Positions 16,315 to 25,161 of a stretch of DNA of 64,000 nucleotides are shown here, in pieces (position 1 is the stretch's first letter; the number at the start of each line of letters is the position of its first letter). The translations under genes and the position numbers were made by a program. The notes under the pieces are model-generated. The model did not search any database and had not been told where the DNA came from. It saw nothing but the letters and a program-made list of their open reading frames with translations. This stretch comes from Persephonella sp964519345 (GTDB lineage: Bacteria; Aquificota; Aquificia; Aquificales; Hydrogenothermaceae), in assembly GCA_964519345.1 (NCBI GenBank), contig CAZFKX010000026.1:90436-154435 (forward strand). Reading direction: 5' to 3'.

Positions 16315-18846
16315 ATGCCTTTTATTTTATTTTTTCTTTTCTTTTTATATACGACTGTTTATTCTTTTGAGGTAATAGCAAACTATCCTCTTCCTAAGAA
16401 CAATATCAAAGAGGTTTTTGAAAAAACAGGTGATATAGATCTAATTATTGATCTCCTGAAAAGAACAGGAGATTTTGAAGATATAACATATAAAGAAGGA
16501 AAACTATATCTTAAAAGAAAACCATATCTTAGAAAAGTTGTTATAACAGGTAAGTTCTCATTCTGGAAAAAGGAGATTGAGGCTGTAGCAGGTTTGGTTG
16601 AAGGATTTCCAATAGATATCCAATCAATACACAATATACCTGTAAGATTGAAACAGTTTTATATGGATAGAGGATACCCTTACGCAAGAATAGATGTCCA
16701 TTTTCATATAGATAAAAATGGAAATGGAATACTTAACCTTTACATTGATGAAGGCAAATTTTACAGGATAAAAAAGGTAAATATATTTTTTACTGAAAAA
16801 GTGAGGGAAGAGCTTAATAAAGAGATTCATAATATACTTGATATCAAAGGGGAAGATTTCAATCTAAACAAAATCCAGGAAAGGATTGACAAACTTGAAG
16901 AATTCCTTACAAAAAAGGACTATTACGATACCCTTGTAAATATCCTAAGTATGAAACCAGAAAACGGTAGCATAATATTAAACATCCTTGTTGACACGGG
17001 ATACAAATACAGAATTATTTTTGAAGGAAACAGATACATACCTGAAAACAGGCTAAAAAAAGAGTTAACATTTTACCAAGAGGGGGTCAATTTTTATCAG
17101 ATAGGCGTGTCTGTTGAAAACTTAGAGAATATGTACAGAAATGCTGGTTTCCTTGATGTGCAGATAGTTCCCCAGTTTAAAGAGGATGTTAATGAAAGAA
17201 AAACTACTATAAAATTCCTGATAAACGAAGGCGAGAGATACCTCATAGAAGATATAGATTTAGAAACAGATATTAAGGGACTTAAAGAAAAGCTGACAAA
17301 ATTTGTAGGCCTTCCATATAAGAGAGAAGAGATAAAAAATTTTTTAGTCAATACTATTGAGAAATATTACCATAATGGATTTTTAAATTACAGTCTCAAT
17401 ATAGATGAGATAATTAATAAAGAGGAAAAGACCGTTTACCTCCAAATAACCGCATTAAAAGGAAAACCTTTTATTCTTACAGAGTTCAAGGTAGAAGGAT
17501 ACAACTGGAAAGGTGAAAAACCAGATATACCTTCCCCTTATGAACCTGAAAAGGTTATAGACATTATGGATAGGATAAATGAAAAACTAAAAGATATAGG
17601 ATATATAGACGTTCACTCTGAGCTTGAAGCCCAATTTAAAGAGGAGGAAAAAAGAATAAATGTTAAAGTAAAGATAAATGTAAAACCTGGAAAAGCATAC
17701 ATTAACAGGACAGCATTTCTTTACGGTACTAAATATCTGAATCTAAAGGCTGTAAAGAGAAACCTATCTGAAAAAAAAGTGTTTACAGTTGAAGAGTTTG
17801 ACAATGAACTTGATTTTCTGTACAGAACATATCTGTTCAGTTCTATAACTCCCTACTACAGTGTAAACAGGAAAAAGAAGTATATCACTAAAGCATTCAT
17901 ACTAAGGGAAGAAAAAAGAGGTTTATTTCAGGGAATAATAGGTTACAATACTGATCAGAAGCTAAAAGTCGCTTCATCGGTAATACTTAAGAACCTTTTC
18001 AATTACGGTTTTGAAACATCTGCATATATTGAAAAATCCAATATAAGAACAAACTACAGTATATCTTTTGGCAGTAGAATACTTCCTAAAAGGACATCCG
18101 GATTTTTAACATTACTTAAGAGTTATCAGTATCACAGACTTTACAATCTTGATATAGAAGGAGTACAGATACAGCTCAGCAGAAGAAATAACAAATGGGT
18201 AAAGAACAGTTTTTATATAGAAAAAAGATACAACAGGCTTTCAGAACAGAATATTTATAGTAAAAACAATTTTAACACAGGTAAGATAGGTTACAGGCTT
18301 CTTGACGATCATAGAGAACCAAAACAGAATCCATTTTCAGGTTATATACTCAGCCTGGGTATAACAAGAGAGCTTTTAGATATTGAGTATTACCAGCTTA
18401 CAACATCCTTCAGGTACTATAAGCCTTTTTACTTTCTGGTATTTACCCAAAAGTTTAGTTTTGGTTATACAGCCAGAGAAATCAAAAAACTTCCTCCTTC
18501 AGAAAGATTCTTTTTAGGAGGTCTTGGTAATTTTAGAGGATTTGGATACGAGGAAGTATCAGGTGAACTTGGAAATGGCGGCAAAAGTATGTTCCTTATA
18601 AACAACGATATAAGATTTCCGATCTTTCCCCCATTCAACCTTTACGGTTTTATCTTTTTTGACGCGGGAAATGTTTATGAAGACGATAAAAGATTGAAAA
18701 GGCTGTATCTTAGAAAAACAACTGGAGCAGGTGTTTATATTCCAACCCCTGTAGGTTCTTTTATACTTGATATAGCATACAAACTTGACAAAAAGGCTGG
18801 AGAGTATCCTTACAGGATAGAGTTTAGTATAGCGATACAATTTTGA
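16315..18846 (+). CDS. Omp85-family outer membrane protein (BamA/TamA-like)
   Basis: 843 residues. A hydrophobic signal peptide (about 1-18, cleavage near YSFE) precedes a long periplasmic part of several repeated POTRA-like units (about 45-480), then a C-terminal beta-barrel. The barrel contains the lid-loop signature GGLGNFRGFGYEE, then the strand motif FFDAGNVYED, and ends in phenylalanine as outer-membrane barrels do. Members insert or translocate outer-membrane proteins. It may be the main BamA, but without the usual neighbours (skp, lpxD, fabZ) a TamA-like or paralogous role is equally possible, so no symbol is given. Same operon as the preceding glycosyltransferase. Confidence 0.88.
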   Translation: MPFILFFLFFLYTTVYSFEVIANYPLPKNNIKEVFEKTGDIDLIIDLLKRTGDFEDITYKEGKLYLKRKPYLRKVVITGKFSFWKKEIEAVAGLVEGFPIDIQSIHNIPVRLKQFYMDRGYPYARIDVHFHIDKNGNGILNLYIDEGKFYRIKKVNIFFTEKVREELNKEIHNILDIKGEDFNLNKIQERIDKLEEFLTKKDYYDTLVNILSMKPENGSIILNILVDTGYKYRIIFEGNRYIPENRLKKELTFYQEGVNFYQIGVSVENLENMYRNAGFLDVQIVPQFKEDVNERKTTIKFLINEGERYLIEDIDLETDIKGLKEKLTKFVGLPYKREEIKNFLVNTIEKYYHNGFLNYSLNIDEIINKEEKTVYLQITALKGKPFILTEFKVEGYNWKGEKPDIPSPYEPEKVIDIMDRINEKLKDIGYIDVHSELEAQFKEEEKRINVKVKINVKPGKAYINRTAFLYGTKYLNLKAVKRNLSEKKVFTVEEFDNELDFLYRTYLFSSITPYYSVNRKKKYITKAFILREEKRGLFQGIIGYNTDQKLKVASSVILKNLFNYGFETSAYIEKSNIRTNYSISFGSRILPKRTSGFLTLLKSYQYHRLYNLDIEGVQIQLSRRNNKWVKNSFYIEKRYNRLSEQNIYSKNNFNTGKIGYRLLDDHREPKQNPFSGYILSLGITRELLDIEYYQLTTSFRYYKPFYFLVFTQKFSFGYTAREIKKLPPSERFFLGGLGNFRGFGYEEVSGELGNGGKSMFLINNDIRFPIFPPFNLYGFIFFDAGNVYEDDKRLKRLYLRKTTGAGVYIPTPVGSFILDIAYKLDKKAGEYPYRIEFSIAIQF

Positions 18847-18848
18847 TA

Positions 18849-18854
18849 TATAAT
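18849..18854 (+). promoter_or_regulatory. Candidate -10 box before tatB
   Basis: TATAAT between the Omp85 stop and tatB, 34 bases before the ATG. No clear -35; it could give tatBC a transcript of their own. Confidence 0.35.
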
Positions 18855-18887
18855 GTGATTATCTCTAAATTTTAAGAGGTTTGATAA

Positions 18888-19238
18888 ATGTTTGGGATAG
18901 GATTTACAGAACTGATTGTTATTTTTATAGTTGCTTTACTTGTACTTGGACCTAAAAGACTTCCTGAAGTTGCGAAAACCTTGGGTAAGTTTTACAGGGA
19001 GATAAAATCAACGGTCGATGAGGTAAAATCTGTTGTAGTTGAAGATACAGCAAAAGCTCTTCCAAAGGAAGAAGATATTATACCTAAGGATCTTTCAGAA
19101 GAAAAAAAAGACGAATGGGAAAAGGAGTTTGAAAAAGAGATAAAAAATGAGGAATACAGGCCAAAAAGGGAGAAGATATCTTTCAAGAATAAAAATAAAG
19201 AGGAAAAGCTAAATGACACAGGAAACAAAGAGTCCTGA
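18888..19238 (+). CDS. tatB: Twin-arginine translocase subunit TatA/TatB
   Basis: 116 residues: one N-terminal membrane helix followed by a short hinge and amphipathic helix (FGIGFTELIVIFIVALLVLG, then PKRLPEVAKTLGKF), then a charged, disordered tail. The conserved early Glu and the hinge Gly-Pro are present. The length and long acidic/basic tail suggest TatB rather than the shorter TatA, but the two cannot be separated safely. AAGAGG precedes the ATG. It overlaps tatC by 26 bases, a typical tat operon; a second tatA/B gene would be expected elsewhere. Confidence 0.88.
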   Translation: MFGIGFTELIVIFIVALLVLGPKRLPEVAKTLGKFYREIKSTVDEVKSVVVEDTAKALPKEEDIIPKDLSEEKKDEWEKEFEKEIKNEEYRPKREKISFKNKNKEEKLNDTGNKES

Positions 19239-19977
19239 AGAGTATGAAGCTCCTATAACAGAACATTTAGCTGAATTAAGAATAAGGCTTTTCCGAAGCT
19301 TGATTGCAGTATTTATCGGAATGATAATAGTCTTTACACAGGTGGAGATATTCTTTGATATATTTAAAGAGCCATTAAACAAAGCATTCCCCGATCTTAA
19401 GCTTGTAGCACTAACCCCTACAGAATCTTTTTTTACAGCACTGAAGATATCACTTCTTGTAGGTTTTGTTATATCCTCCCCGTTCGTATTTTATCAGATC
19501 TGGAAGTTTATAGAACCGGCTCTTTATGAGAATGAAAAAAAGCTTGTTGTTCCTTTCGTGTTTTTTACAACAGTTTTCTTTGTTTCAGGTGTTTTATTTG
19601 CTTTTTACGGCGTGTTGCCTCTTGCAATAAAATTCCTGCTTACATTTGGATATACCCAGCTTGATGTTGAAGCAATGATATCTGTAAGTTCATACATCTC
19701 ATTTGTAACAAGACTTATATTCGCCTTTGGTATAACTTTTGAGCTTCCAGTAATACTTTCACTACTTGCAAGACTTGGTTTAATCACCCCTGAAACTTTA
19801 TCAAAATTCAGACCATATTTTGCTGTATCCGCATTTGTACTTGCTGCTGTATTAACCCCACCAGACGTCGTAAGTCAGGTATTTTTAGCTTCTCCATTGA
19901 TAATTTTTTACGAACTTTCAATAGTAATGGCAAAGATCCTTTACCCCCGCAGTGAACGTGCAAAAGAACGTTTTTAG
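19213..19977 (+). CDS. tatC: Sec-independent protein translocase TatC
   Basis: The core of the twin-arginine receptor in the inner membrane. The 254 residues show six hydrophobic helices, the conserved cytoplasmic N-terminal motif EHLAELRIRLFRS that contacts the signal peptide, the FYQIWKFIEPALYENEK loop, and FGITFELPV later. The start lies inside tatB, so translation is likely coupled. A weak inverted repeat follows the stop but is not a convincing terminator. Confidence 0.97.
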   Translation: MTQETKSPEEYEAPITEHLAELRIRLFRSLIAVFIGMIIVFTQVEIFFDIFKEPLNKAFPDLKLVALTPTESFFTALKISLLVGFVISSPFVFYQIWKFIEPALYENEKKLVVPFVFFTTVFFVSGVLFAFYGVLPLAIKFLLTFGYTQLDVEAMISVSSYISFVTRLIFAFGITFELPVILSLLARLGLITPETLSKFRPYFAVSAFVLAAVLTPPDVVSQVFLASPLIIFYELSIVMAKILYPRSERAKERF

Positions 19978-19979
19978 CG

Positions 19980-20008
19980 TTGATTTTATTAAAAAATACA
20001 GTTAGATT
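19980..20008 (+). promoter_or_regulatory. Possible promoter of the flavin reductase-Fur run
   Basis: TTGATT (19980-19985) and TAGATT (20003-20008) are 17 bases apart. The -10 is imperfect, so this is a suggestion only. Confidence 0.3.
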
Positions 20009-20024
20009 AAAATAAGAGGACGGC

Positions 20025-20633
20025 ATGGAAATAAAAACGGAAGATCTGGAACCAAAAAATATATATAAGATGATGACTTCCATAATTGTTCCAAGACCTA
20101 TAGCATGGATCTCAACAGTAAGTCCAGAAGGTGTAAACAATCTTGCCCCTTTCAGTTATTACGCAGGTATTTCCAGTGATCCTCCCCTCATTATTGTATC
20201 AATAGGAAGTAAAGAACCGGGCGTTAAAAAAGATACATGGAGAAATATAGAAGAAACAGGAGAATTTGTCATAAATCTTGTAACAAGAGAGCTTTTAGAA
20301 GAGATGAATATATCATCAATACCATTTGATAGAGATATAGATGAGTTTGAAAAAACAGGTCTTACTCCTGCGCCATCAACTTTCATAAAAGCACCAAGGG
20401 TAAAAGAATCCCCTGTAAATATAGAATGCAAAAAGTATGAGATAATCCAGATAGGTAAAATGGGCATTATATTGGGTCAGATTTTGAATTTTCATGTAAG
20501 AGATGATATTCTAAATGAGAAAGGTTATGTTGAAACTACAGAACTTGAGATAATAGGAAGGTTAGGAGGGGCAAATTACTGCCTTATAACCAAAGAAAAT
20601 ACCTTTGAACTAAAAAGACCAGATAAGAGGTGA
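20025..20633 (+). CDS. Flavin reductase-like FMN-binding protein
   Basis: 202 residues of the FMN-binding split-barrel family. The early motif IVPRPIAWISTVSPEGVNNL, then APFSYYAGISSDPP, is typical of flavin reductase-like proteins that bind FMN and pass electrons to flavin, oxygen or an unknown acceptor. Soluble, cytoplasmic. An in-frame ATG at 20025 follows AGAGGACGGC. The stop codon overlaps the ribosome site of the Fur-family gene, suggesting joint expression and perhaps a role in metal or redox handling. Exact substrate unknown. Confidence 0.85.
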   Translation: MEIKTEDLEPKNIYKMMTSIIVPRPIAWISTVSPEGVNNLAPFSYYAGISSDPPLIIVSIGSKEPGVKKDTWRNIEETGEFVINLVTRELLEEMNISSIPFDRDIDEFEKTGLTPAPSTFIKAPRVKESPVNIECKKYEIIQIGKMGIILGQILNFHVRDDILNEKGYVETTELEIIGRLGGANYCLITKENTFELKRPDKR

Positions 20634-20635
20634 GG

Positions 20636-21070
20636 ATGAGAAAATCAGAACTTTTGAAGGAATTTAAACATTACATCAAAAAGTCTGGTTTAAAGTACAC
20701 GCCCCAGAGGGAAGCTATTTTTAGAAAAATTATATCTACAAAAGGTCATTTTGAGATCGAAGATCTGGTACACAAGATCAAAACAAAAAATATGAGCGTA
20801 TCAAGGGCAACTGTTTACAGAACGTTAAACATACTTAAAGAGATGGGTCTTGTTAATGAAGTTATAAAATATGGAAATAAAACTATATACGAGGTTGCCC
20901 TGAAAGAACATCATGATCATCTTATATGTAAAAAATGTGGGAAGATTATAGAGTTTCATTCTGATGAGATCGAAAAACTTCAGGACAAGATATGCAAAAA
21001 GTATGATTTCAAACCTGAGTTTCACCGTTTAGAGATATTTGGAATATGTAAGGAATGCAGGCAAAAATAG
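20636..21070 (+). CDS. Fur/PerR-family metalloregulator
   Basis: 144 residues. The N-terminal winged helix contains YTPQREAIF and SVSRATVYRTLNILKEMGL. The C-terminal dimer domain has the metal-binding signature HHDHLICKKCGKIIEF, and the final GICKEC completes a Cys4 structural zinc site with the first CxxC. DNA binding is expected to depend on iron, peroxide or another metal; the subtype (Fur, PerR, Zur) cannot be decided. ATG 20636 is chosen over the GTG at 20630 because AAGAGG would overlap the latter. It overlaps the TolC-like gene by 16 bases and may regulate the run through 27053. Confidence 0.9.
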   Translation: MRKSELLKEFKHYIKKSGLKYTPQREAIFRKIISTKGHFEIEDLVHKIKTKNMSVSRATVYRTLNILKEMGLVNEVIKYGNKTIYEVALKEHHDHLICKKCGKIIEFHSDEIEKLQDKICKKYDFKPEFHRLEIFGICKECRQK

Positions 21071-22239
21071 CCTTACTGCTTTTTTTTTGTTTTGCTTCCT
21101 TCAGTTACGGGGATAGTGTACAGGAACTTATAGAGAAGGCAAGAATAAATAATCCTGAAATAAGAAGGATAGAGAAAGAACTTAAGATTCAGAAAAAGAA
21201 GGCAAAAGTGGCTAAAAAGCTTTTCAACCCTTCAATCTCTCTCACCTTTGGTGGGAGAGATGCCTTTGAAAAACCCTACAGAGCTGTAACCTTCAAAATA
21301 TCTCAGAAAATTCCCTATCCTACAAAATTAGAAACAATCTACCAGATAGAAACAAAAAACTATGAAGAGATGTATTACTATCTGCTTTCAAAGAAAAATG
21401 AGATTATACAGAAAATTTATGAATCCGTTTACAAATTATGGCTTATAAGGGAAAAGATAAAAATATACAGAAAGTATATTGATCTAACTGAAGGTATAAA
21501 AGATGAGATTGGAGATAGATTCAGTTATGGAGATAGACTAAAATTTTTGATCATAATAGAAAATCTAAACAAAGAAAAACAGAGTCTGCTTACCGATGAA
21601 AAGATAGAGTTCTCCAACATTGAATCAGTTGTAAATGACAGTATTAAGGAGATTGCTGTAAATCTTAATATAGTTAATATAAACACAACGCCAGATCAGC
21701 TTATTGAGGAGTTAAAAGAAAAAAATCCCTTACTTCAAAGCTACAGAAAAAGGTTAGAAAAACTAAACAAATCATTTAAATTGTCTAAGATGATCTACTA
21801 TCCAGACCTGTCTCTATCTTTAAAAACAACCCCTGAAGACAGAGTCCAGGACAGCTTTTCTGTTGGAATAGGAGTCAATATACCTATATGGAGAACAATA
21901 AGACAGGAACAGATTGTGCTTGAAACACAACTGAAAAAGGTCTCTATAGAAGAAGAGATAAAATATGTAGAAAACCTTCTTAGGTATGAATTATTATCAA
22001 GTTATCATAGAATCAAGAAAAATATATACATATACAGGCTGATAAATAACTCTTTAAAAAGTAAACACACTATAAACATAAATATATCTAAAAGAGAATT
22101 TATTGAAGGAAAAAGAGATATTTCTGATCTCATAATAGCTATCAAGGATTCCTTAAACTCTGAATTAGAATCAGTGGAGTCTATATACAAGACAAATATA
22201 GAATATATCAAGATAAAATCATTACTTGGAGAGTTGTAG
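21055..22239 (+). CDS. TolC-family outer membrane efflux protein
   Basis: 394 residues with a signal peptide (LLLFFCFASFSYG) and two long, coiled, lysine/glutamate-rich repeats separated by short beta-rich strands (FNPSISLTFGGR and YYPDLSLSLKTTP), the duplicated plan of TolC/CusC proteins. It should trimerise as an outer-membrane channel for metal or drug efflux. Shorter than typical TolC (about 420-470). No RND pump or membrane-fusion gene is next to it, which is unusual; instead mobA follows with a one-base overlap. Substrate unknown; the upstream Fur-family gene hints at metals. Confidence 0.82.
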   Translation: MQAKIALLLFFCFASFSYGDSVQELIEKARINNPEIRRIEKELKIQKKKAKVAKKLFNPSISLTFGGRDAFEKPYRAVTFKISQKIPYPTKLETIYQIETKNYEEMYYYLLSKKNEIIQKIYESVYKLWLIREKIKIYRKYIDLTEGIKDEIGDRFSYGDRLKFLIIIENLNKEKQSLLTDEKIEFSNIESVVNDSIKEIAVNLNIVNINTTPDQLIEELKEKNPLLQSYRKRLEKLNKSFKLSKMIYYPDLSLSLKTTPEDRVQDSFSVGIGVNIPIWRTIRQEQIVLETQLKKVSIEEEIKYVENLLRYELLSSYHRIKKNIYIYRLINNSLKSKHTININISKREFIEGKRDISDLIIAIKDSLNSELESVESIYKTNIEYIKIKSLLGEL

Positions 22240-22850
22240 TGATAACAGGTATTGTTCTGGCAGGAGGAGAAAGCAAAAGAATGGGAAAGGATAAAGCTTT
22301 TTTATATTTATGTGGAAAGACTTTTCTAAGGCATATACTTGAAAAATTAGATAAGCACTGTAATCAGATAATAATATCCGGAAACAAAGAAAAAAATCTT
22401 TATATAAAGGAAGCATCTGATTTAAAAGCAGAAATACTCTTTGTGAAAGATATTAATCCATATACAGGTCCCTTAAATGGAATTGTAAGCTGTATAGATT
22501 ATATAAAGAATGAATATATATTTATATCTACATGTGATACTCCCCTTTTAAGGGCTAAACTTATACCTTTCTTTATGGAAGAGATAGATGATTATGAAGC
22601 TGTTATCCCTGTAATCAAAGGTAAGTTTCAGCCTTTAAACACTCTTTACAGGAAATCTGCCATTCTAAAGGGAAAAGAGGCTTACAACGAAAAAGGTATT
22701 AGATCTCTATACAGATGGATTAAATTAATAAGGCATAAAAATATTTTTGAGGATAAAATATTAAGTATAGATAGGGATCTGTCATCTTACCTTAGTGTCA
22801 ACACTCCACAGCTGTACGAAGCTGTTAAAAGGAAAGTTAGAGAATGCTGA
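22239..22850 (+). CDS. mobA: Molybdenum cofactor guanylyltransferase
   Basis: Attaches GMP to molybdopterin. The 203 residues begin with the nucleotide-binding motif VLAGGESKRMGKDKAFL, then PYTGPLNGIVSC and the metal-binding STCDTPLL, the usual order in MobA. It starts at GTG 22239, overlapping the TolC-like stop by one base, and its own stop overlaps the TonB-receptor gene by seven. Why a cofactor gene lies within this outer-membrane and signalling run is not clear. Confidence 0.92.
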   Translation: MITGIVLAGGESKRMGKDKAFLYLCGKTFLRHILEKLDKHCNQIIISGNKEKNLYIKEASDLKAEILFVKDINPYTGPLNGIVSCIDYIKNEYIFISTCDTPLLRAKLIPFFMEEIDDYEAVIPVIKGKFQPLNTLYRKSAILKGKEAYNEKGIRSLYRWIKLIRHKNIFEDKILSIDRDLSSYLSVNTPQLYEAVKRKVREC

Positions 22851-24721
22851 GAACTGCGGTAGCCCTACTTATGCTTATACTGATATTAATAGGACAGACC
22901 CACAGTAAATCTATAAGTGATATTCTTGAAGAGTACCGAGAAAAATCAGAACTATCAAAGAAAACAAAACTTGAATCTGAAGGTCATCTTATCATTTTTA
23001 CAAGAGAAGATCTTGAAAAAATGCAGGCACAGACATTAGAAGACGTTCTTAAGATAATCAGGTTTTTCATACTTCAGAAGAATATGCTTGGCGAAAACGT
23101 TGTTGCCTATGCAACAATGTATCCTATAAATAATACAACAATCAGACTTTATATAAACGACCATGAGGTAAGCTCCGTATATAGAAGAACACCATTTCCA
23201 ATATGGGGCGAGATACCTCTTGATTTTGTGGAACATATAGAAATATATCAGGGTGAAAGTGCCATAAGATTTAATAATGAGACGGCAGGTTTGATAATAA
23301 AACTTTATACAAAACCCCCAGAAAGGGAAAATGGCGGATATTTAGGAACATCTTTAACATCAAGGAAAGGGTATGGAATAAACACCTATTACGGTAAAGA
23401 GTTAGACGACAACACATCTTTCTTTGTATATACAGGAAAAAATTTTATAAGATGGAAAAAATACAGAAACGATTATAAGGATATAAGACAGGAGATAAGC
23501 AATTTCTTTACTTATACATACTTCAGATATAAAGAGATTATATTTGAGTACTCTGGTATATATAAAGATTCAGATCTATTTAGAGGTTTATCATTTAGAG
23601 GTGCTCCAGACAGGGACGAGTTTACAGGAAGACATAATTATATCTCTTTTACATCAAAACATCTCAACGACAGATCTCTTAAATTCATATTTTTTTATGA
23701 CGATATAAAATCCCACTCATATCAGGAAAATCTTACACCGTATAACTTTATAATAGTCTCAAACCCTACAGAATATATCAGAGGTTTTATAACAGACAGT
23801 TACGAAAAAAGATATGGAGCTGAGATATACAAAACATTTAACACTAAAAAAAATGAGCTTTTTTTAGGATTAAAATACCAAAGAAGCTGGTATAAGATAA
23901 ATGATATTAGATTTGGTGGAACTTCATCTTTCTCGCAAAATTCTGAAAATCTGTACTCCGTATTTCTTGAAAACAGTTACTATTTTAATCCAGAAAATAT
24001 GTTTATAGCAGGTTTTAAATATGATAGATACGATAGAAAAGAGCGATTCCGAGATATAAACGGTCTCACAGCAAGGATAGGAATAATCCTCTTTTCAAAT
24101 CAATTTATATCTCTTAAAAGTTTTGCCTCAGTGTATTACACACCTCCTGTATTTATGGAGATCGTTACACATCCAGGTTTAAGAAAACAGAGAAATAAAA
24201 TATGGACATCAGAAATAACTTTTAAAGGAGGAAAATCCAGATTCAGTATAACAGGCGGATATGCCATTACAAAAAATCAGATTGTCTTAGACCCGGCAAC
24301 ACTATCATACTACAATGAAAATACAACGTTAAGATATAAGTTTGTCTCATTTGATTACAGCTTAAAGGCAGGTAAAAACTCAAAAATTGTACTGAATTAC
24401 TTTTTAGCAGATACAAATTTTGATGACGTTGAACTTGGTCCTGATCAGGGAGGCCATATTAAACTATTTTATACAAGGAAAAGACTTGATATATATACAG
24501 GACTTACTTACAGAAAAGGTTATACAGTATCCAGTTATAAGATTAAAGATGGTTACGACCTTACAACCGCTGTAACATATCATATTGATGAAAACAAGGA
24601 AATATCTTTGAAAGGAGACAATCTGTTAAATAAGGCTTTAAAAACCCCAACGCTAATTGATAGTTTTAAATACTCAACCGTAGATAGGCGGTTTACTATT
24701 ATATTTAAGTGGTTCTTTTAA
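22844..24721 (+). CDS. TonB-dependent receptor-like outer membrane protein
   Basis: 625 residues: signal peptide (about 1-21), then a plug domain (about 45-150) with FTREDLEKMQAQTLEDVLKI and the final plug strand EIYQGESAIRF, then a beta-barrel ending in KWFF. The total is shorter than most metal-chelate receptors and no clear TonB box is seen. From memory, receptor-like proteins with this plug sequence occur beside diguanylate cyclases in Campylobacterota, which may mean signalling rather than bulk uptake. Directly followed by the small periplasmic protein and the GGDEF-EAL enzyme with overlapping ends. Confidence 0.82.
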   Translation: MLRTAVALLMLILILIGQTHSKSISDILEEYREKSELSKKTKLESEGHLIIFTREDLEKMQAQTLEDVLKIIRFFILQKNMLGENVVAYATMYPINNTTIRLYINDHEVSSVYRRTPFPIWGEIPLDFVEHIEIYQGESAIRFNNETAGLIIKLYTKPPERENGGYLGTSLTSRKGYGINTYYGKELDDNTSFFVYTGKNFIRWKKYRNDYKDIRQEISNFFTYTYFRYKEIIFEYSGIYKDSDLFRGLSFRGAPDRDEFTGRHNYISFTSKHLNDRSLKFIFFYDDIKSHSYQENLTPYNFIIVSNPTEYIRGFITDSYEKRYGAEIYKTFNTKKNELFLGLKYQRSWYKINDIRFGGTSSFSQNSENLYSVFLENSYYFNPENMFIAGFKYDRYDRKERFRDINGLTARIGIILFSNQFISLKSFASVYYTPPVFMEIVTHPGLRKQRNKIWTSEITFKGGKSRFSITGGYAITKNQIVLDPATLSYYNENTTLRYKFVSFDYSLKAGKNSKIVLNYFLADTNFDDVELGPDQGGHIKLFYTRKRLDIYTGLTYRKGYTVSSYKIKDGYDLTTAVTYHIDENKEISLKGDNLLNKALKTPTLIDSFKYSTVDRRFTIIFKWFF

Positions 24722-25161
24722 TGGGAAGGATAGTACTGTTACTGCTTATTATTATGGAGATATCTTTTGCCTCCAACTATGCGGGAGACAAAAAAATGGA
24801 GGCAAAAATCATAGAAAAAATATGTACCTTTATGATGGATAAAAGAAAAATACATATATTTGTTACTGATGAGATAAAAGATGTATTCAAAAACTCAAAC
24901 CATATAAGACTGGCAGACAACTGTGAAAAAGCTGATATTATAATTCTTACAAAAAAATTCCCTTTAGAAAAATGTGGTGAAAAACCTATTTTTACGACAA
25001 AATATTACCTCCTAAGGTATAATCACAATATAATAGGTGCATTATACTGGCATAAAGGAAGGCCCAATATTGTTCTTATAAGGGAGAGGCTTGAGAAATT
25101 CAATATAACTCCACCCCATGAACTTACACAGTTTATAGAGAGTGAAAAAAACCTATGGTAG
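24721..25161 (+). CDS. Small periplasmic protein paired with a c-di-GMP enzyme
   Basis: 146 residues with a signal peptide (LLLLIIMEISFASNY). The mature part contains DNCEKADIIILTKK, KPIFTTKYYLLRY and a striking ALYWHKGRPNIVLIRERLEK near the end. It resembles unnamed small periplasmic proteins coded beside membrane GGDEF proteins, and by position recalls YfiR of the YfiBNR system, but homology to YfiR is not claimed. The ATG at 24721 shares one base with the previous stop; a GTG at 24709 is possible. The 3' end overlaps the GGDEF-EAL gene by seven bases. Probably relays an outer-membrane or periplasmic signal. Confidence 0.65.
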   Translation: MGRIVLLLLIIMEISFASNYAGDKKMEAKIIEKICTFMMDKRKIHIFVTDEIKDVFKNSNHIRLADNCEKADIIILTKKFPLEKCGEKPIFTTKYYLLRYNHNIIGALYWHKGRPNIVLIRERLEKFNITPPHELTQFIESEKNLW

